Source of the DNA: JAQBQB01 sp963757185 | Lineage (GTDB): Bacteria > Gemmatimonadota > Gemmatimonadetes > Gemmatimonadales > Gemmatimonadaceae | Assembly: GCA_963757185.1 (NCBI GenBank) | Contig: CAVWQI010000011.1 | Span: forward strand, 101,300 to 165,299 | Direction: 5' to 3' | DNA length: 64,000 nt | Shown here: in pieces, positions 42,252 through 51,327 of the stretch | Layout: every line of letters begins with the position of its first letter | Position numbering within the stretch: the stretch's first letter is position 1 | Made by a program: the position numbers and the translations under genes | The notes under the pieces: generated by a model | The model's database searches: none | The model's input: only the letters and a program-made list of their open reading frames with translations | What the model was told of the DNA's origin: nothing

Positions 42252-43544
42252 TCAGAGTTCGGTGTTCAATGTTAGATCGTCCGCGGCACCGAGAAGGGCC
42301 GCGACACGAGCGGGTTGAATCGGCAGCCGCGGCGCCTCGCGCGCCCAGCCCTCGCCCCAGAGACATTCTAGCGCGGCGGCGCAGATTCGGCCCTGGCAGG
42401 GGCCCATGCCGATTCGCGTGTAGAGCTTCGCCTGCCGGAAGGTCCACGAACGATCGAGCTCGCCGAACCGCACGTCCTCGCAGCGGCATGCGATCGTATC
42501 GTCGTTCGTGAGGGCGCGCAGTTCCGGACGGAGCGCAAACGTGTCCGCGAGGAGCTTGGCCTCGCGCCGTAAGCGAGCGCGCTTCGCGACGACGCGCCGG
42601 CTCGGCGATCCGCCGGCCGCAGCGGCCCCGCCGATCTCACCTTCGACCAGCGACAGGTCGACGCCGCCGATCCCGGTGGGCTCCCCGACGCAAGAGATGC
42701 CGGCGACGCTCGTCGCCTGTCCGTCGTCCACCTGAACGCCGTCGATCCCAACCGCACATCCGGCGAACCGTGCGAGCTCCACGTTGGGAAGAAGCCCGAA
42801 AGCGGAACAGAGGATATCGCATTCGATCGTTCGACTGGCTCGTCCGTCCGTGAGCGTCACCGACTCGACGCGCGACGCGCCATCGGCACGCGCGATCCAC
42901 GTCCCGGTCAAGTACCGAGCGGCACCCAGTCTCGCTCTCAGCGCCAGCGCCTGACCCGCGCGACCCGGCGCCCGCCAAAGGGAAGCGGCGAATCGCGCGA
43001 CGCGAGACAGCGGTGCCTGCTCGGCCACGACGCGCACGCGCGCCCCATGCGACGCGAACGAAGCCGCCACCGCGAGCACCAACGGCCCTGTCCCAGCGAC
43101 GACGACGCGCTTCCCGCGCACGGGCATTCCGGCCTTCATGAGAGCCTGGCCACCGCCGACGCCGAATACGTTCGGCAGGGTCCAGCCGGGAAATGGCAGA
43201 AAGAGCTCGCGTGCGCCGGTCGCGAGAACGACCGCGCCGGCGTCGATCGAGACGACGTCGCCCTGCGCATCGGCAACGACGCGAAAGCGATCATTCACCG
43301 AGTCGATGTCGACGACGCTCGTCGAGCTCCTGATTGCCGCGCCGCTCCGCGCCAATCGCTCGACCCATCGACGCGCCGCGCCTCCTTGCTGCCCGCCACG
43401 GCTGGCGCGCCAAATCTGTCCGCCCGGCGCGAGCCCTTCGTCGACCAGCAGCGTTCGGGCGCCGAGCTCCGCCGCCCGCGACGCGGCAGCGATCCCCGCC
43501 GGTCCGCCGCCGATGACGAGCACGTCGCAGGCCGCGCGGATCAT
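42252..43544 (-). CDS. FAD/NAD-binding subunit of D-hydroxyproline dehydrogenase with BFD-like [2Fe-2S] domain
   Basis: 430-aa flavoprotein: dinucleotide fold VLVIGGGPAGIAAA at the start, APGGQIWR, VVLATGARELFLPFPGW, a second NAD-type loop VVVAGTGPLVLAVA, and a C-terminal BFD-like cluster domain with CRCEDV and GMGPCQGRIC cysteines. This is the architecture of the large subunit of hydrogen-cyanide-synthase/D-hydroxyproline-dehydrogenase complexes, which oxidise cis-4-hydroxy-D-proline to Pyr4H2C. It overlaps the DAO-ferredoxin gene by ATGA. Confidence 0.88.
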   Translation of the reverse strand: MIRAACDVLVIGGGPAGIAAASRAAELGARTLLVDEGLAPGGQIWRASRGGQQGGAARRWVERLARSGAAIRSSTSVVDIDSVNDRFRVVADAQGDVVSIDAGAVVLATGARELFLPFPGWTLPNVFGVGGGQALMKAGMPVRGKRVVVAGTGPLVLAVAASFASHGARVRVVAEQAPLSRVARFAASLWRAPGRAGQALALRARLGAARYLTGTWIARADGASRVESVTLTDGRASRTIECDILCSAFGLLPNVELARFAGCAVGIDGVQVDDGQATSVAGISCVGEPTGIGGVDLSLVEGEIGGAAAAGGSPSRRVVAKRARLRREAKLLADTFALRPELRALTNDDTIACRCEDVRFGELDRSWTFRQAKLYTRIGMGPCQGRICAAALECLWGEGWAREAPRLPIQPARVAALLGAADDLTLNTEL

Positions 43545-44950
43545 TCGCGCTGCGCCCCGGCGATCACTCGCATGCCGGGACGCACTCTCACGAGACACGC
43601 GCGCTGCTGTTCGACGCCGTCGATCGTGACCCGGCACTCGTAGCACGTTCCCATTCCGCAGAGAGGCGCGCGGGGCTCGCCGGTTTCCGAAATGCGAAAC
43701 GTCGACTCGTCCAGCGACAGGAGCGCCGCCGCGACGGTCAATCCCCGGTCGGTCCGGAACACGCGACCGTTGACGTTGATCTCGACCGTACCGCTCACGC
43801 GACGACCTTGGCTTCGTCGATCGAGCCGCGCGATCGCACGCGTCGGCGCGAACGGCGCCGCGTCGATCGCCGGGGCTCGACCGGCGACTAAATCGGCGAG
43901 GAGGCCGGCGGTGGCGAGCGACGTGGTGATTCCCAGTCCTTCGTGCCCCGCGGCGACCCACAGACCGGGAGTCGGGTCCCATGCGCCGATCAACGGAAGC
44001 TTGTCGGGAGTCGCCGGGCGAAATCCCGTCCAGCAGCGGATCACGGACTGGCGAGCGAGGCTCGGCACGAACTCCACCGCGCGGGCGAGCATGCGCCGCA
44101 ACACGGCGCGGTTGATCGACGTGTCCCAACCCACCAGCTCGCGCGACGACCCGATCAACATCTGTCCGGTCTTGCGCGGCTGGAGATTGAAGGCGACCGA
44201 CTCCGTCGTCATCGAGTGCGCGCTGGTGAGGTAGCCAAGCTCGACGAGCTGATGTCGGCACACCTGCGACGTGCGATCCGTGATGGCGAGGTGGCCTTTG
44301 CGCGGCACGATCGGCAATTCCGGCGTGAGCTGGGCCGCGCGTGCACCGGCGGCGTTCACGACGACGTCCGCGCGCATGGTATCGCCGGCCTGGGTTCGGA
44401 CGAACCCGGAATCGAGCGCAGCGACGCGCACGCCCTCGCGGAGAACCGCTCCGCGAGATCTCGCGCGACGAAGCAACTCGAGCGTGGCGCCGGGCGGATA
44501 GACGACGGAATCCGCCGGGACACGAAGCGCTCCGGCGAGGCCGCGCCTCAGAGTTGGCTCGGCGATCTCGACGCCGCGTGCATCGAGGACCTCGGCCGCG
44601 ACGCCGGCCGAGGCATACGCATCTCGCTTGGCCTCGAGTCCGGCCAACTGGGTCGAATCTTCGGCGATCCAGAGCGTGCCGCATCGCTCGATTTCGGATC
44701 GACGATCCGAGTCGAGGCCGAGCTCGCGCCAGAGTCGGTCGGAGTAAGCGGTCAGCGCGAGTTGTTCGGGCGAGTCGTCCATCACGACGATGTGCCCCAT
44801 GCCGGCGGCGGTCGTGCCGGATGCGGCGAACGTTTCCTCGAGAATCGTCACTCGCCAACCGTCGCGCGCGAGCGCCTCGGCGCAGGCGGCGCCGACGATT
44901 CCCGCGCCGACGACGATCGCGTCAGAGGTGGCTCCCGCCCCCACCCGCAC
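43541..44950 (-). CDS. D-amino-acid-oxidase-like subunit fused to a [2Fe-2S] ferredoxin
   Basis: 469-aa fusion. Residues about 8-375 are a DAO/GlyOx-type FAD domain (AIVVGAGIVGAACAEAL; C-terminal GFRPATPDKLPLIG and AAGHEGLGITTSLATAGLL). After a short Arg-rich linker comes an 85-residue ferredoxin domain with LCGMGTCYEC and a distal QRAC cysteine. In pseudomonads the oxidase and ferredoxin are separate subunits of D-hydroxyproline dehydrogenase; here no stop codon separates them, although a GTG at 43798 could also start a free ferredoxin. The start is probably GTG 44950, 2 nt after the epimerase stop. Confidence 0.85.
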   Translation of the reverse strand: MRVGAGATSDAIVVGAGIVGAACAEALARDGWRVTILEETFAASGTTAAGMGHIVVMDDSPEQLALTAYSDRLWRELGLDSDRRSEIERCGTLWIAEDSTQLAGLEAKRDAYASAGVAAEVLDARGVEIAEPTLRRGLAGALRVPADSVVYPPGATLELLRRARSRGAVLREGVRVAALDSGFVRTQAGDTMRADVVVNAAGARAAQLTPELPIVPRKGHLAITDRTSQVCRHQLVELGYLTSAHSMTTESVAFNLQPRKTGQMLIGSSRELVGWDTSINRAVLRRMLARAVEFVPSLARQSVIRCWTGFRPATPDKLPLIGAWDPTPGLWVAAGHEGLGITTSLATAGLLADLVAGRAPAIDAAPFAPTRAIARLDRRSQGRRVSGTVEINVNGRVFRTDRGLTVAAALLSLDESTFRISETGEPRAPLCGMGTCYECRVTIDGVEQQRACLVRVRPGMRVIAGAQRE

Positions 44951-44952
44951 GA

Positions 44953-45909
44953 TCAGCCGCCTATGCCGAATCGAAACGGATCGGCCGGGTCGAATCGGAG
45001 GGTCGAATCGCCGGTGATGAACGCGCGGCCGCGGATGTGCGGAATCAACTCGCCGTCGTCGCCGCGCGTGAGCCATCCGGTGAAGCGTCCGCCCGTGATG
45101 CTCTCCTGCCGCCACGGCTGCTCGAACGCAAGCGATCCCCGCCGGTGCAGCGCGGCCATCACGGCCGACGTGCCGGTGCCGCACGGCGAACGATCGTACT
45201 CGCCGCCGGAACAGAGCACGAAGTTGCGCGCATCCGACTCGGGGTCGTGCGGCGCGCCGGACAGCTCGATGTGGTCGATCGGAGCGCCGCCGGCCGGATG
45301 CTGCGCATCGATCGCCCTCTGGATCGCGCGAGTCAGGCGGAGCAGCTCGTCGACGTTCGACGTGTCGAGCTTCGCTTGAACGTGCGTGATGAAGAACCAG
45401 TTGCCGCCATACGCGACGTCGCCGACGACACGGCCGCAACCCGGGACATCGATGGCGACGTCGAGCGCGTGCGCCTTCGCCGCGACGTTCTCGATCGTCA
45501 CCGATCCGTCGTCGTTCAACTCGGCCGAGACGGTACCCACAGGTGTGTCGAAACGCGCGACGCCGGGCGAGAGGCGCCCGAGATGCTGAAGCGTGCGGAC
45601 GACGCCGATCAGCCCGTGGCCGCACATGCCGAGGTAAGTCTCGTTGTTGAAGAAGACGATACCGGCTTGCGCACCCGGCGTGACGGGAGGCGTGAGCAAC
45701 GCGCCGACGATCGCCGCGTGGCCGCGCGGCTCGCAGACGACCCCCCGTCTGAGTTGGTCGGCGTTGCGCCGGAGGTCGTCGCGCCGTTCGGCCATCGTGG
45801 AACCGGCCGGCTGCGGCCACCCGTCGACGATCACGCGAGTGGGTTCGCCTTCCGTGTGCGAATCCACGACGCGCAAGTCGAGTGCGTCGCCGCCCGCTCG
45901 GTCAGGCAT
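44953..45909 (-). CDS. proline-racemase-family 4-hydroxyproline 2-epimerase
   Basis: 318-aa cofactor-independent epimerase converting trans-4-hydroxy-L-proline to cis-4-hydroxy-D-proline, the first step of the pathway. Both catalytic cysteines are present: the one in GMCGHG and the one in SPCGTGTSA; the HTEGEPTRVI N-terminal motif is typical. Two Cys residues indicate epimerase or racemase rather than the Cys/Thr hydroxyproline dehydratase type. It overlaps the dehydrogenase gene upstream by 8 nt. Confidence 0.92.
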   Translation of the reverse strand: MPDRAGGDALDLRVVDSHTEGEPTRVIVDGWPQPAGSTMAERRDDLRRNADQLRRGVVCEPRGHAAIVGALLTPPVTPGAQAGIVFFNNETYLGMCGHGLIGVVRTLQHLGRLSPGVARFDTPVGTVSAELNDDGSVTIENVAAKAHALDVAIDVPGCGRVVGDVAYGGNWFFITHVQAKLDTSNVDELLRLTRAIQRAIDAQHPAGGAPIDHIELSGAPHDPESDARNFVLCSGGEYDRSPCGTGTSAVMAALHRRGSLAFEQPWRQESITGGRFTGWLTRGDDGELIPHIRGRAFITGDSTLRFDPADPFRFGIGG

Positions 45910-47350
45910 TGAGCTGAACGGTCTTGATTTCGGTGTAGAACTCGCGCGCCGCCGGACCTTGTTCGCGACTCCCGGAGCTCGAGCCTTTCATCCCGCCGAA
46001 CGGCGCGTGCGGATCGACGCCGGTCGTGTCGCCGTTCACGCGCACCATCCCGACGGCGATTTGATCGACGTAGCGGAGCGCGCTGCGCAGGTCGCGCGTG
46101 AAGAGGGCTGCGCTGAGTCCGTACACGGTGTCGTTGGCGAGCGCGATCGCGTGCTCGAGATCGTCGGCCGAGAAACTCGCCAGGACCGGGCCGAAGAGCT
46201 CTCGTCTCGCGAGATCGGAGTCGGCGGGCGCGTTGCGCACGACGGTCGGCGCGACGAAGTAGCCGTTGGCGAAATCGCCCGACGACGGAACGTCGCCGAC
46301 GTACACGCGCTCGGCGTTCGATCCATCGAGCACTCGCCGAATGGAATCGCGCGACGCCGCGCTGATCACCGGGCCAATCGCCGACGCGGGATCCGTCACC
46401 GGACCGAGCGGAAGCGCGGCGATACGGGTGCGCAGGCGGTCGAGGAAGTCAGCTTCTACTTCGCGCGCGACGACGACGCGGCTGGTCGCGGTGCACTTCT
46501 GCCCGGCGTAGCGCATCGCGCCGGCGGCGGTGAGCGAAGCGGCGAGATCGAGATCGGCGTCGCGCATCACGATCGCGACGTTCTTCCCGCCCATTTCCGT
46601 CTGATATCGAATGTTTCTTCGCGCGGCGGCGGCAGCGACCGTCGCTCCGATCTTTCCGGAGCCGGTGAAGCTCACCGCTTGCACGTCGTCGGCGTCGATC
46701 AACCGCGGGCCCACGACGTCGCCCGCGCCGAGCAGGACATTGAACGCGCCCTTCGGAATTCCCGCGGCCGCGGCACACTCGGCGAGGAACACCGCCGACT
46801 GCGACGACGACTCGGCGGGTTTCAGCACGACGGTGTTGCCGAACGCGAGCGCGGGCGCCGCCTTCCACAGCGGAATCGCGACCGGGAAGTTCCACGGCGT
46901 GATGAGGGCGACGACGCCGAGCGGGCGTCGCAGCGTGAACTGCAACGAGCCGGCGGTTTGCGCCGGGATGACCTCGCCGACGGCGCGCACGGCGTCGCCC
47001 GCGTAGTAGCGGAGCAGGGTCACGCACCGACCGACCTCGCCTCGGGATTCGCCGATCGGCTTTCCCACTTCGCGCGTGACGAGTTGCGCCAGTTCGTCGG
47101 CACGCGAGCCGATCGCGTCGGCCCATTTGTAGAGGAGCTCGGCGCGAGCCGGGCCGGTCAGCGCCCGCCACGTCGTCAGCGACGACGCGGCCGAGCTTAC
47201 GGCAAGGTCGACGTCGTCGCTGGTACCGGCCGGAACTTGCGCGACGATGTCCTCGGCGTTCGAGGGATTGACGTCGGCGATCCAGCGGTCAGAGTCGCTC
47301 GCGCGCCACTCCCCGCCGATGAAGTGGCGGAGCTTGGCCGGGGCGGTCAC
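45902..47350 (-). CDS. aldehyde dehydrogenase, probable alpha-ketoglutarate-semialdehyde dehydrogenase
   Basis: 482-aa NAD(P)-dependent aldehyde dehydrogenase: ITPWNFPVAIPLWK, VVLKPAESS, VSFTGSGKIGATV, the catalytic glutamate in QTEMGGKN, and the active cysteine in GQKCTATSRV. By context it oxidises alpha-ketoglutarate semialdehyde to alpha-ketoglutarate, delivering hydroxyproline carbon to the TCA cycle. The GTG at 47350 overlaps the regulator's stop as GTGA; upstream extension of the frame only shadows the regulator. Confidence 0.92.
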   Translation of the reverse strand: MTAPAKLRHFIGGEWRASDSDRWIADVNPSNAEDIVAQVPAGTSDDVDLAVSSAASSLTTWRALTGPARAELLYKWADAIGSRADELAQLVTREVGKPIGESRGEVGRCVTLLRYYAGDAVRAVGEVIPAQTAGSLQFTLRRPLGVVALITPWNFPVAIPLWKAAPALAFGNTVVLKPAESSSQSAVFLAECAAAAGIPKGAFNVLLGAGDVVGPRLIDADDVQAVSFTGSGKIGATVAAAAARRNIRYQTEMGGKNVAIVMRDADLDLAASLTAAGAMRYAGQKCTATSRVVVAREVEADFLDRLRTRIAALPLGPVTDPASAIGPVISAASRDSIRRVLDGSNAERVYVGDVPSSGDFANGYFVAPTVVRNAPADSDLARRELFGPVLASFSADDLEHAIALANDTVYGLSAALFTRDLRSALRYVDQIAVGMVRVNGDTTGVDPHAPFGGMKGSSSGSREQGPAAREFYTEIKTVQLNA

Positions 47351-48120
47351 CGGTCGGCGTTGAGGACGACTGGCACCGGCGGCAGCATGGCCGAGCCGTT
47401 GCGCTGCGCGTGGAGCAATTGGAGAAGCGACTGGCCGGCGCCGAGGATGTGCGATCGCATGAGCTGTGTCGCCGTCTTGACGTCGCCTTTGCGCACCGCA
47501 GCGGCGATGGCGCGGTGCTCCTGGCTGGCCGTGTGTCCGCCGCCGGCGAGCAGCACCTGCATGCGGAAATACCGATCGCTGTGCTGATGCAGCTTCTGCA
47601 GCACGTTCATCGTGAAGTTGCGCTTCGCCGGCGCGTAGAGCGCGGCGTGGAAGTGCCAGTTGAGCGGACCCCACCGCGACGCTTCGCCCTTGGCGAGTGC
47701 GTCCTCGAAGGCGTCCAGCACTTCGACCGCGCGGTCGAACTGTTCGTCGGTCATGCGCGGAATGGCGCGGCGGAGCAGATCACCTTCGATGTCGGCGCGC
47801 AGCTCGAACAGTTCGTCGATCTCGTCGAGCGAGAGGGTGGAAACGACGGCGCCGCGGTGCGGGCTGAAGCTCACGAGGCCCTCGGCCTCGAGTTGGCGCA
47901 GGGCTTCGCGGACGGGGATGCGGCTCACTCCGAGTTCGTCGGCGAGGGCGTCCTGTCGGAGAGGCTCGCCGTCTGGGAAGTCGCCGCGAAGAATGCGCTC
48001 GCGGAGGGCTTCGACGGTCATGCTGGCGACGGTTTGTCGCCGAATGGGGGTCGACACGCGCGCGGCAGATGGCGCATAGCGGTGCGCGGGATTAACGTCA
48101 GGTACAGTCCGAAGGGTCAT
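47347..48120 (-). CDS. GntR-family regulator (FadR/FCD subfamily) of the hydroxyproline operon
   Basis: 257-aa regulator: a winged helix at about 35-100 (ILRGDFPDGEPLRQDALADELGVSRIPVREALRQLEAEGLV, split here by eye into wing and recognition helix) and an all-helical FCD ligand domain with metal-type histidines (LNWHFHAALYAPA, HQHSDRYFRM, QEHRAIAAAV). It is first in the operon and probably responds to hydroxyproline or an intermediate. GTGGAG lies 5-6 nt before the ATG at 48120. The palindrome at 48154-48166 is its likely operator. Confidence 0.9.
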   Translation of the reverse strand: MTLRTVPDVNPAHRYAPSAARVSTPIRRQTVASMTVEALRERILRGDFPDGEPLRQDALADELGVSRIPVREALRQLEAEGLVSFSPHRGAVVSTLSLDEIDELFELRADIEGDLLRRAIPRMTDEQFDRAVEVLDAFEDALAKGEASRWGPLNWHFHAALYAPAKRNFTMNVLQKLHQHSDRYFRMQVLLAGGGHTASQEHRAIAAAVRKGDVKTATQLMRSHILGAGQSLLQLLHAQRNGSAMLPPVPVVLNADR

Positions 48121-48153
48121 GCAAACTCCACAGCTAAGGAGCGTCGGGGGAAC

Positions 48154-48186
48154 GGATACACTATCCCGGCGCACAGGCCGTCGCAA
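48154..48186. promoter_or_regulatory. divergent promoter/operator between GntR operon and TauE gene
   Basis: Minus strand: TTGCGA (48186-48181) and TAGTGT (48163-48158), 17-nt spacer, serve the regulator. Plus strand: TACACT (48157-48162) can be the -10 of the permease gene. Both -10 boxes lie inside the palindrome GGATA-CAC-TATCC (48154-48166), so one bound GntR dimer could block both directions. Confidence 0.55.
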
Positions 48187-48209
48187 GCGGATGAACGAGG
48201 GCCTTGGCG

Positions 48210-49199
48210 ATGCACAACCTCCCCTTGACCGCGAATCCCATGGTGCAAACCGCCTCTGCCCCAGCCCCCGTCCCCGCCGCCGGATCGATGATGGCGCGTG
48301 ACGCGCTGTTCGTGGCCCTAGCGATCGTCACCCTCGGCTATCTGGTGATGCTCGTTCGCTCATTGCGCCAGCGGGCCGCGGCGGGAGACGCGATTCGGCC
48401 GACGCTCGGCATGTCGGTCATCAGCTTCATTGCGAACTTCTTCGACACCCTCGGCATCGGCTCCTACGCCACGACGACATCGATGGTGCGCCAGTGGAAG
48501 CTGATTCCCGATGAGCGCATCCCCGGCACGTTGAACGTCGGGTACGTGATCCCGACCGTTATCCAGGCGTACATCTACACCAAGCTCGTTCCCGTCGACA
48601 GCACGACGCTCATCCTCATGATCGTCGCGGCGGTCCTTGGCGCGTGGCTGGGCGCGGGTGTGGTGAGCCAGTGGAATCGGCGGAAGGTGCAGATCGGGAT
48701 GGGCCTCGCACTGCTTGGCTTCGCGATCATCATGATCATCCGGCAGACCGGCGAGGCGCCAACAGGCGGAGCGGTTTTGAGCCTGACGGGCGGAAAGCTG
48801 GCCATTGGTGTAGCGGGCAACTTCGTCCTTGGCGCGCTCATGACGCTCGGCATCGGGCTTTACGCGCCGTGCCTGATCCTCGTGGGGATCCTCGGCATGA
48901 CGGAGACGACTGCTTTTCCGATCATGATGGGCTCGTGCGCGTTCCTGATGCCGTTCGCGAACGTCCGCTTCATGCGATCGAACGCCTATCACGCGCCTTC
49001 CATCATGTCGATGCTGTTGGCGGGCATTCCGGCCGTTCTGATCGCCGCGTTCCTCGTAACGAACCTGCCGCTCACAGTCCTCAAGTGGCTGGTCGTCGTC
49101 GTCGTCATCTACACGGGGACGAACATGCTGCGCACGGCGCGGCGCGAGCGAGATCTAGCGAGGGACGCGACGGCGGCCGAGGCACAGCCGGCGTTGTAG
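48210..49199 (+). CDS. TauE/SafE-family membrane permease
   Basis: 329-aa protein with about eight helices and the DUF81/TauE repeat: SFIANFFDTLGIGSYATTTS in the first half and GLYAPCLILVGILGM in the second. The family exports or imports small organic or sulfur anions (sulfite, sulfoacetate, others). Its substrate is unknown, but its promoter shares the GntR palindrome with the hydroxyproline operon, so a role in that pathway is possible. The ATG at 48210 is listed; a TTG at 48204 is closer to GAGG. A strong terminator follows. Confidence 0.85.
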   Translation: MHNLPLTANPMVQTASAPAPVPAAGSMMARDALFVALAIVTLGYLVMLVRSLRQRAAAGDAIRPTLGMSVISFIANFFDTLGIGSYATTTSMVRQWKLIPDERIPGTLNVGYVIPTVIQAYIYTKLVPVDSTTLILMIVAAVLGAWLGAGVVSQWNRRKVQIGMGLALLGFAIIMIIRQTGEAPTGGAVLSLTGGKLAIGVAGNFVLGALMTLGIGLYAPCLILVGILGMTETTAFPIMMGSCAFLMPFANVRFMRSNAYHAPSIMSMLLAGIPAVLIAAFLVTNLPLTVLKWLVVVVVIYTGTNMLRTARRERDLARDATAAEAQPAL

Positions 49200-49226
49200 C
49201 TTCGCGCGGGGACCCTACCGGTCGCG

Positions 49227-49262
49227 ATAGCCGGCGCCGCGATGGCGCCGGCTATTTCTTTT
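49227..49262 (+). terminator. bidirectional rho-independent terminator
   Basis: A perfect 12-bp stem ATAGCCGGCGCC / GGCGCCGGCTAT with a GCGAT loop (49227-49255), then TTCTTTT. The convergent TPR gene ends inside the right arm, so the element probably serves both directions. Confidence 0.9.
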
Positions 49263-51072
49263 GTGCGGGGGCCTCGCGCCCCGGGCGAACCGCCGCGCAA
49301 AATGACTTGAGCTCCTCCGCGACGTAAGGACGGAGCTTCGCTACGTAATCGAGGTACTGCTTCGCCGCGTCGGGCGCGGCGGAGCCGCCGCTGACGAGGT
49401 TGATCTCGGCTTCGGTGAGCGACGAATCGGCGAGCTTCGTCAGGTCACAGCTCTTGGCCGGCGCCGCTTCGGTCGCGGCGGATTGGCCGATCGACAGCGC
49501 CGACGCTCCAACCAAGAACTTGGCCTCGGGCGACGGGCGGATGCGGACGGCGAGTGCGAGGAACTTCATCGCGCGCTGAAAGTCCTCGCGTTTCTGGGTC
49601 GTGCCCGCCGACTTGAACAGCGTGTTGCCACGCGCGAGCGCGAACTGGGCGACCGTGGTCGAGTCCTCTCCATTTCTCAGCGCCATGTCGATCGCCGCGA
49701 ATGCGCTGTCGGTTTCACCAGCGTCGACCTCGAGTTGTGCGAGCTGCAAGTAGCCGTGCGGAAGCCTTGGGTTCACGGCAAGCGCACGCTTCGTCTCGGT
49801 CAGCGCCGCGGCTCCGTTCCCGGTGCCCTTGAATGCCTGCGCCGCGAAGACGTGGACTTCGGCGTTGTCCGGGAACGCGGCCAAGCCTCGTTGGAGCGCC
49901 GAATCGGCCTCGGATTTGAGCAGCTGTAGATAGAGAACGTAGAGCGACGCGGACTCCGGGAACTTCGCGACGGCGTTCGCGGCGACAGCCAGCGCGCGCT
50001 CCGACTTTCCGTCGGAACGGAGCGCCATCGCGAGGCGTGTGTAGAAGTCGGGATCGCTTTGCGCGGCTTGGTCACGCGCGAGCATCTGATCGCCGGCCTG
50101 GATCGCGCCCTTCCAATCGTTTTCAGCGAGATGAACCAGCCAGCGCACCTTCAGCAGCGGCAGATTTTCGGGGTGGGAGTCAGTGCCGTGGTCGATGATC
50201 GGGGCGGCGAGGTTGGGAAAGCCCTCCCGGGCGAGCGCGTTGACGACCTTTTCGATCATCGTCTCGCTTGCCGAGTCGGTCGCGAGAAGCTTCGTCCAAA
50301 CGGGAGCCGCCTCGCGCGCTTGCCCCTTCGAGTCGAGCGCCTGCGCCAGATCTTCAAGCGCCACGGCGTTGGCCGGCGCGACGACGAGCGTGGCGCGCGA
50401 CACGGCGATCACGCTGTCGGCGCTGACCTGGAGGTGGGAGAGCGCATTCAGCAAACAGACGCGCGCCGGCACGGCGCGAGAGTAGAGCAAGATCGCCGTC
50501 GTCGCGGCCGCCGCCGCATCGCGGGCGTTTCCCGCGCGGTCGGAGTTCTCGCACTGGCGAAGCGGCGACAGCTGTTTACGCGCGGCGATCGCTTCCGTCG
50601 CCACGGCCTCCGCCGCCTGCGGGAGCGACGGTGCGTTCGCGACGATCGGCTGCGAGAGCCGCAGGTCTCGAACGAGTGCCAACGCCGCCTCGATGCGAAT
50701 GGATCCGTCCGGCTGGCGCGTCAGGGTACCCGTGATGCGTTCGTCGGCGCGGAACTTCCTCGCCATCTCCTTGAGCTCGCCGTCGCTCAGCGCCGGATTC
50801 TCATCGAATCCCGAACGCCGGAACCAATCGTCCATGTCGCCGCCGGAGACGACGCGGAGCTCGTTCTTAGTAAACGCGCCGGCGACGCGCGACCGCACGA
50901 TGTCCGCACCGCGGCTCGCCGCTCCCCGGTCGGAACCCAAGAACGCCGGGACGATCAGTACCTGTGTCGTGAATTTCGGTTGGTTCGGCGCGTCCTGGGC
51001 GCCCTGAGCGAACCCGGCGGCCGCGGGCCCCGTCAAGAGAACTGCAACTGCGAGTGTGACGCGACGGAACAT
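49252..51072 (-). CDS. exported tetratricopeptide-repeat protein
   Basis: 606-aa protein with a signal peptide (AAAGFAQGA), an N-terminal TolB/FlgO-like domain of about 120 residues (LIVPAFLGSDRGAASRGADIV, DERITGTLTRQPDGSIRIEA) that is often found before TPRs, and at least eight TPR-like helical pairs from about 190 to 560. Such proteins act as periplasmic or outer-membrane scaffolds; no enzymatic motif is visible. A single gene, isolated by terminators on both sides. Start ATG at 51072 without a strong ribosome-binding site. Confidence 0.82.
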   Translation of the reverse strand: MFRRVTLAVAVLLTGPAAAGFAQGAQDAPNQPKFTTQVLIVPAFLGSDRGAASRGADIVRSRVAGAFTKNELRVVSGGDMDDWFRRSGFDENPALSDGELKEMARKFRADERITGTLTRQPDGSIRIEAALALVRDLRLSQPIVANAPSLPQAAEAVATEAIAARKQLSPLRQCENSDRAGNARDAAAAATTAILLYSRAVPARVCLLNALSHLQVSADSVIAVSRATLVVAPANAVALEDLAQALDSKGQAREAAPVWTKLLATDSASETMIEKVVNALAREGFPNLAAPIIDHGTDSHPENLPLLKVRWLVHLAENDWKGAIQAGDQMLARDQAAQSDPDFYTRLAMALRSDGKSERALAVAANAVAKFPESASLYVLYLQLLKSEADSALQRGLAAFPDNAEVHVFAAQAFKGTGNGAAALTETKRALAVNPRLPHGYLQLAQLEVDAGETDSAFAAIDMALRNGEDSTTVAQFALARGNTLFKSAGTTQKREDFQRAMKFLALAVRIRPSPEAKFLVGASALSIGQSAATEAAPAKSCDLTKLADSSLTEAEINLVSGGSAAPDAAKQYLDYVAKLRPYVAEELKSFCAAVRPGREAPAQKK

Positions 51073-51241
51073 TCGGGGGCGGGACCGAAGAGGCGTTTTC
51101 GAGTCAGGTGGTGGCCTAACGTGGCGGCGTCGTCACGGGGACCACCCAGCGCCGGTCCGCAAAGCCTTCTTAACCTAAGGTAAACGCAGGATCAGCCTAG
51201 ACGTTGACACGCGCAAGCTCCATTCGGAGGCGGTTTCACCG

Positions 51242-51275
51242 AAAAAAGGAATGCTCGCCCGAACGGGCGAGCATT
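51242..51275 (-). terminator. rho-independent terminator of the blue-copper gene
   Basis: Minus strand: a 12-bp stem AATGCTCGCCCG / CGGGCGAGCATT around a 2-nt centre (51250-51275), followed by CCTTTTTT. It lies 52 nt after the stop of the cupredoxin gene. Confidence 0.88.
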
Positions 51276-51327
51276 CATGCAAAACGTAGACGCGCGTGAC
51301 CCGGCCGTTTGCCGGGACGAAAAGCCT

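Noticed and set aside
38977..48120. Whether the hydroxyproline cluster or fahA pair was acquired by transfer
   Set aside because: GC content, overlap style and codon use look like the rest of the window, and there are no mobility genes or tRNA borders.
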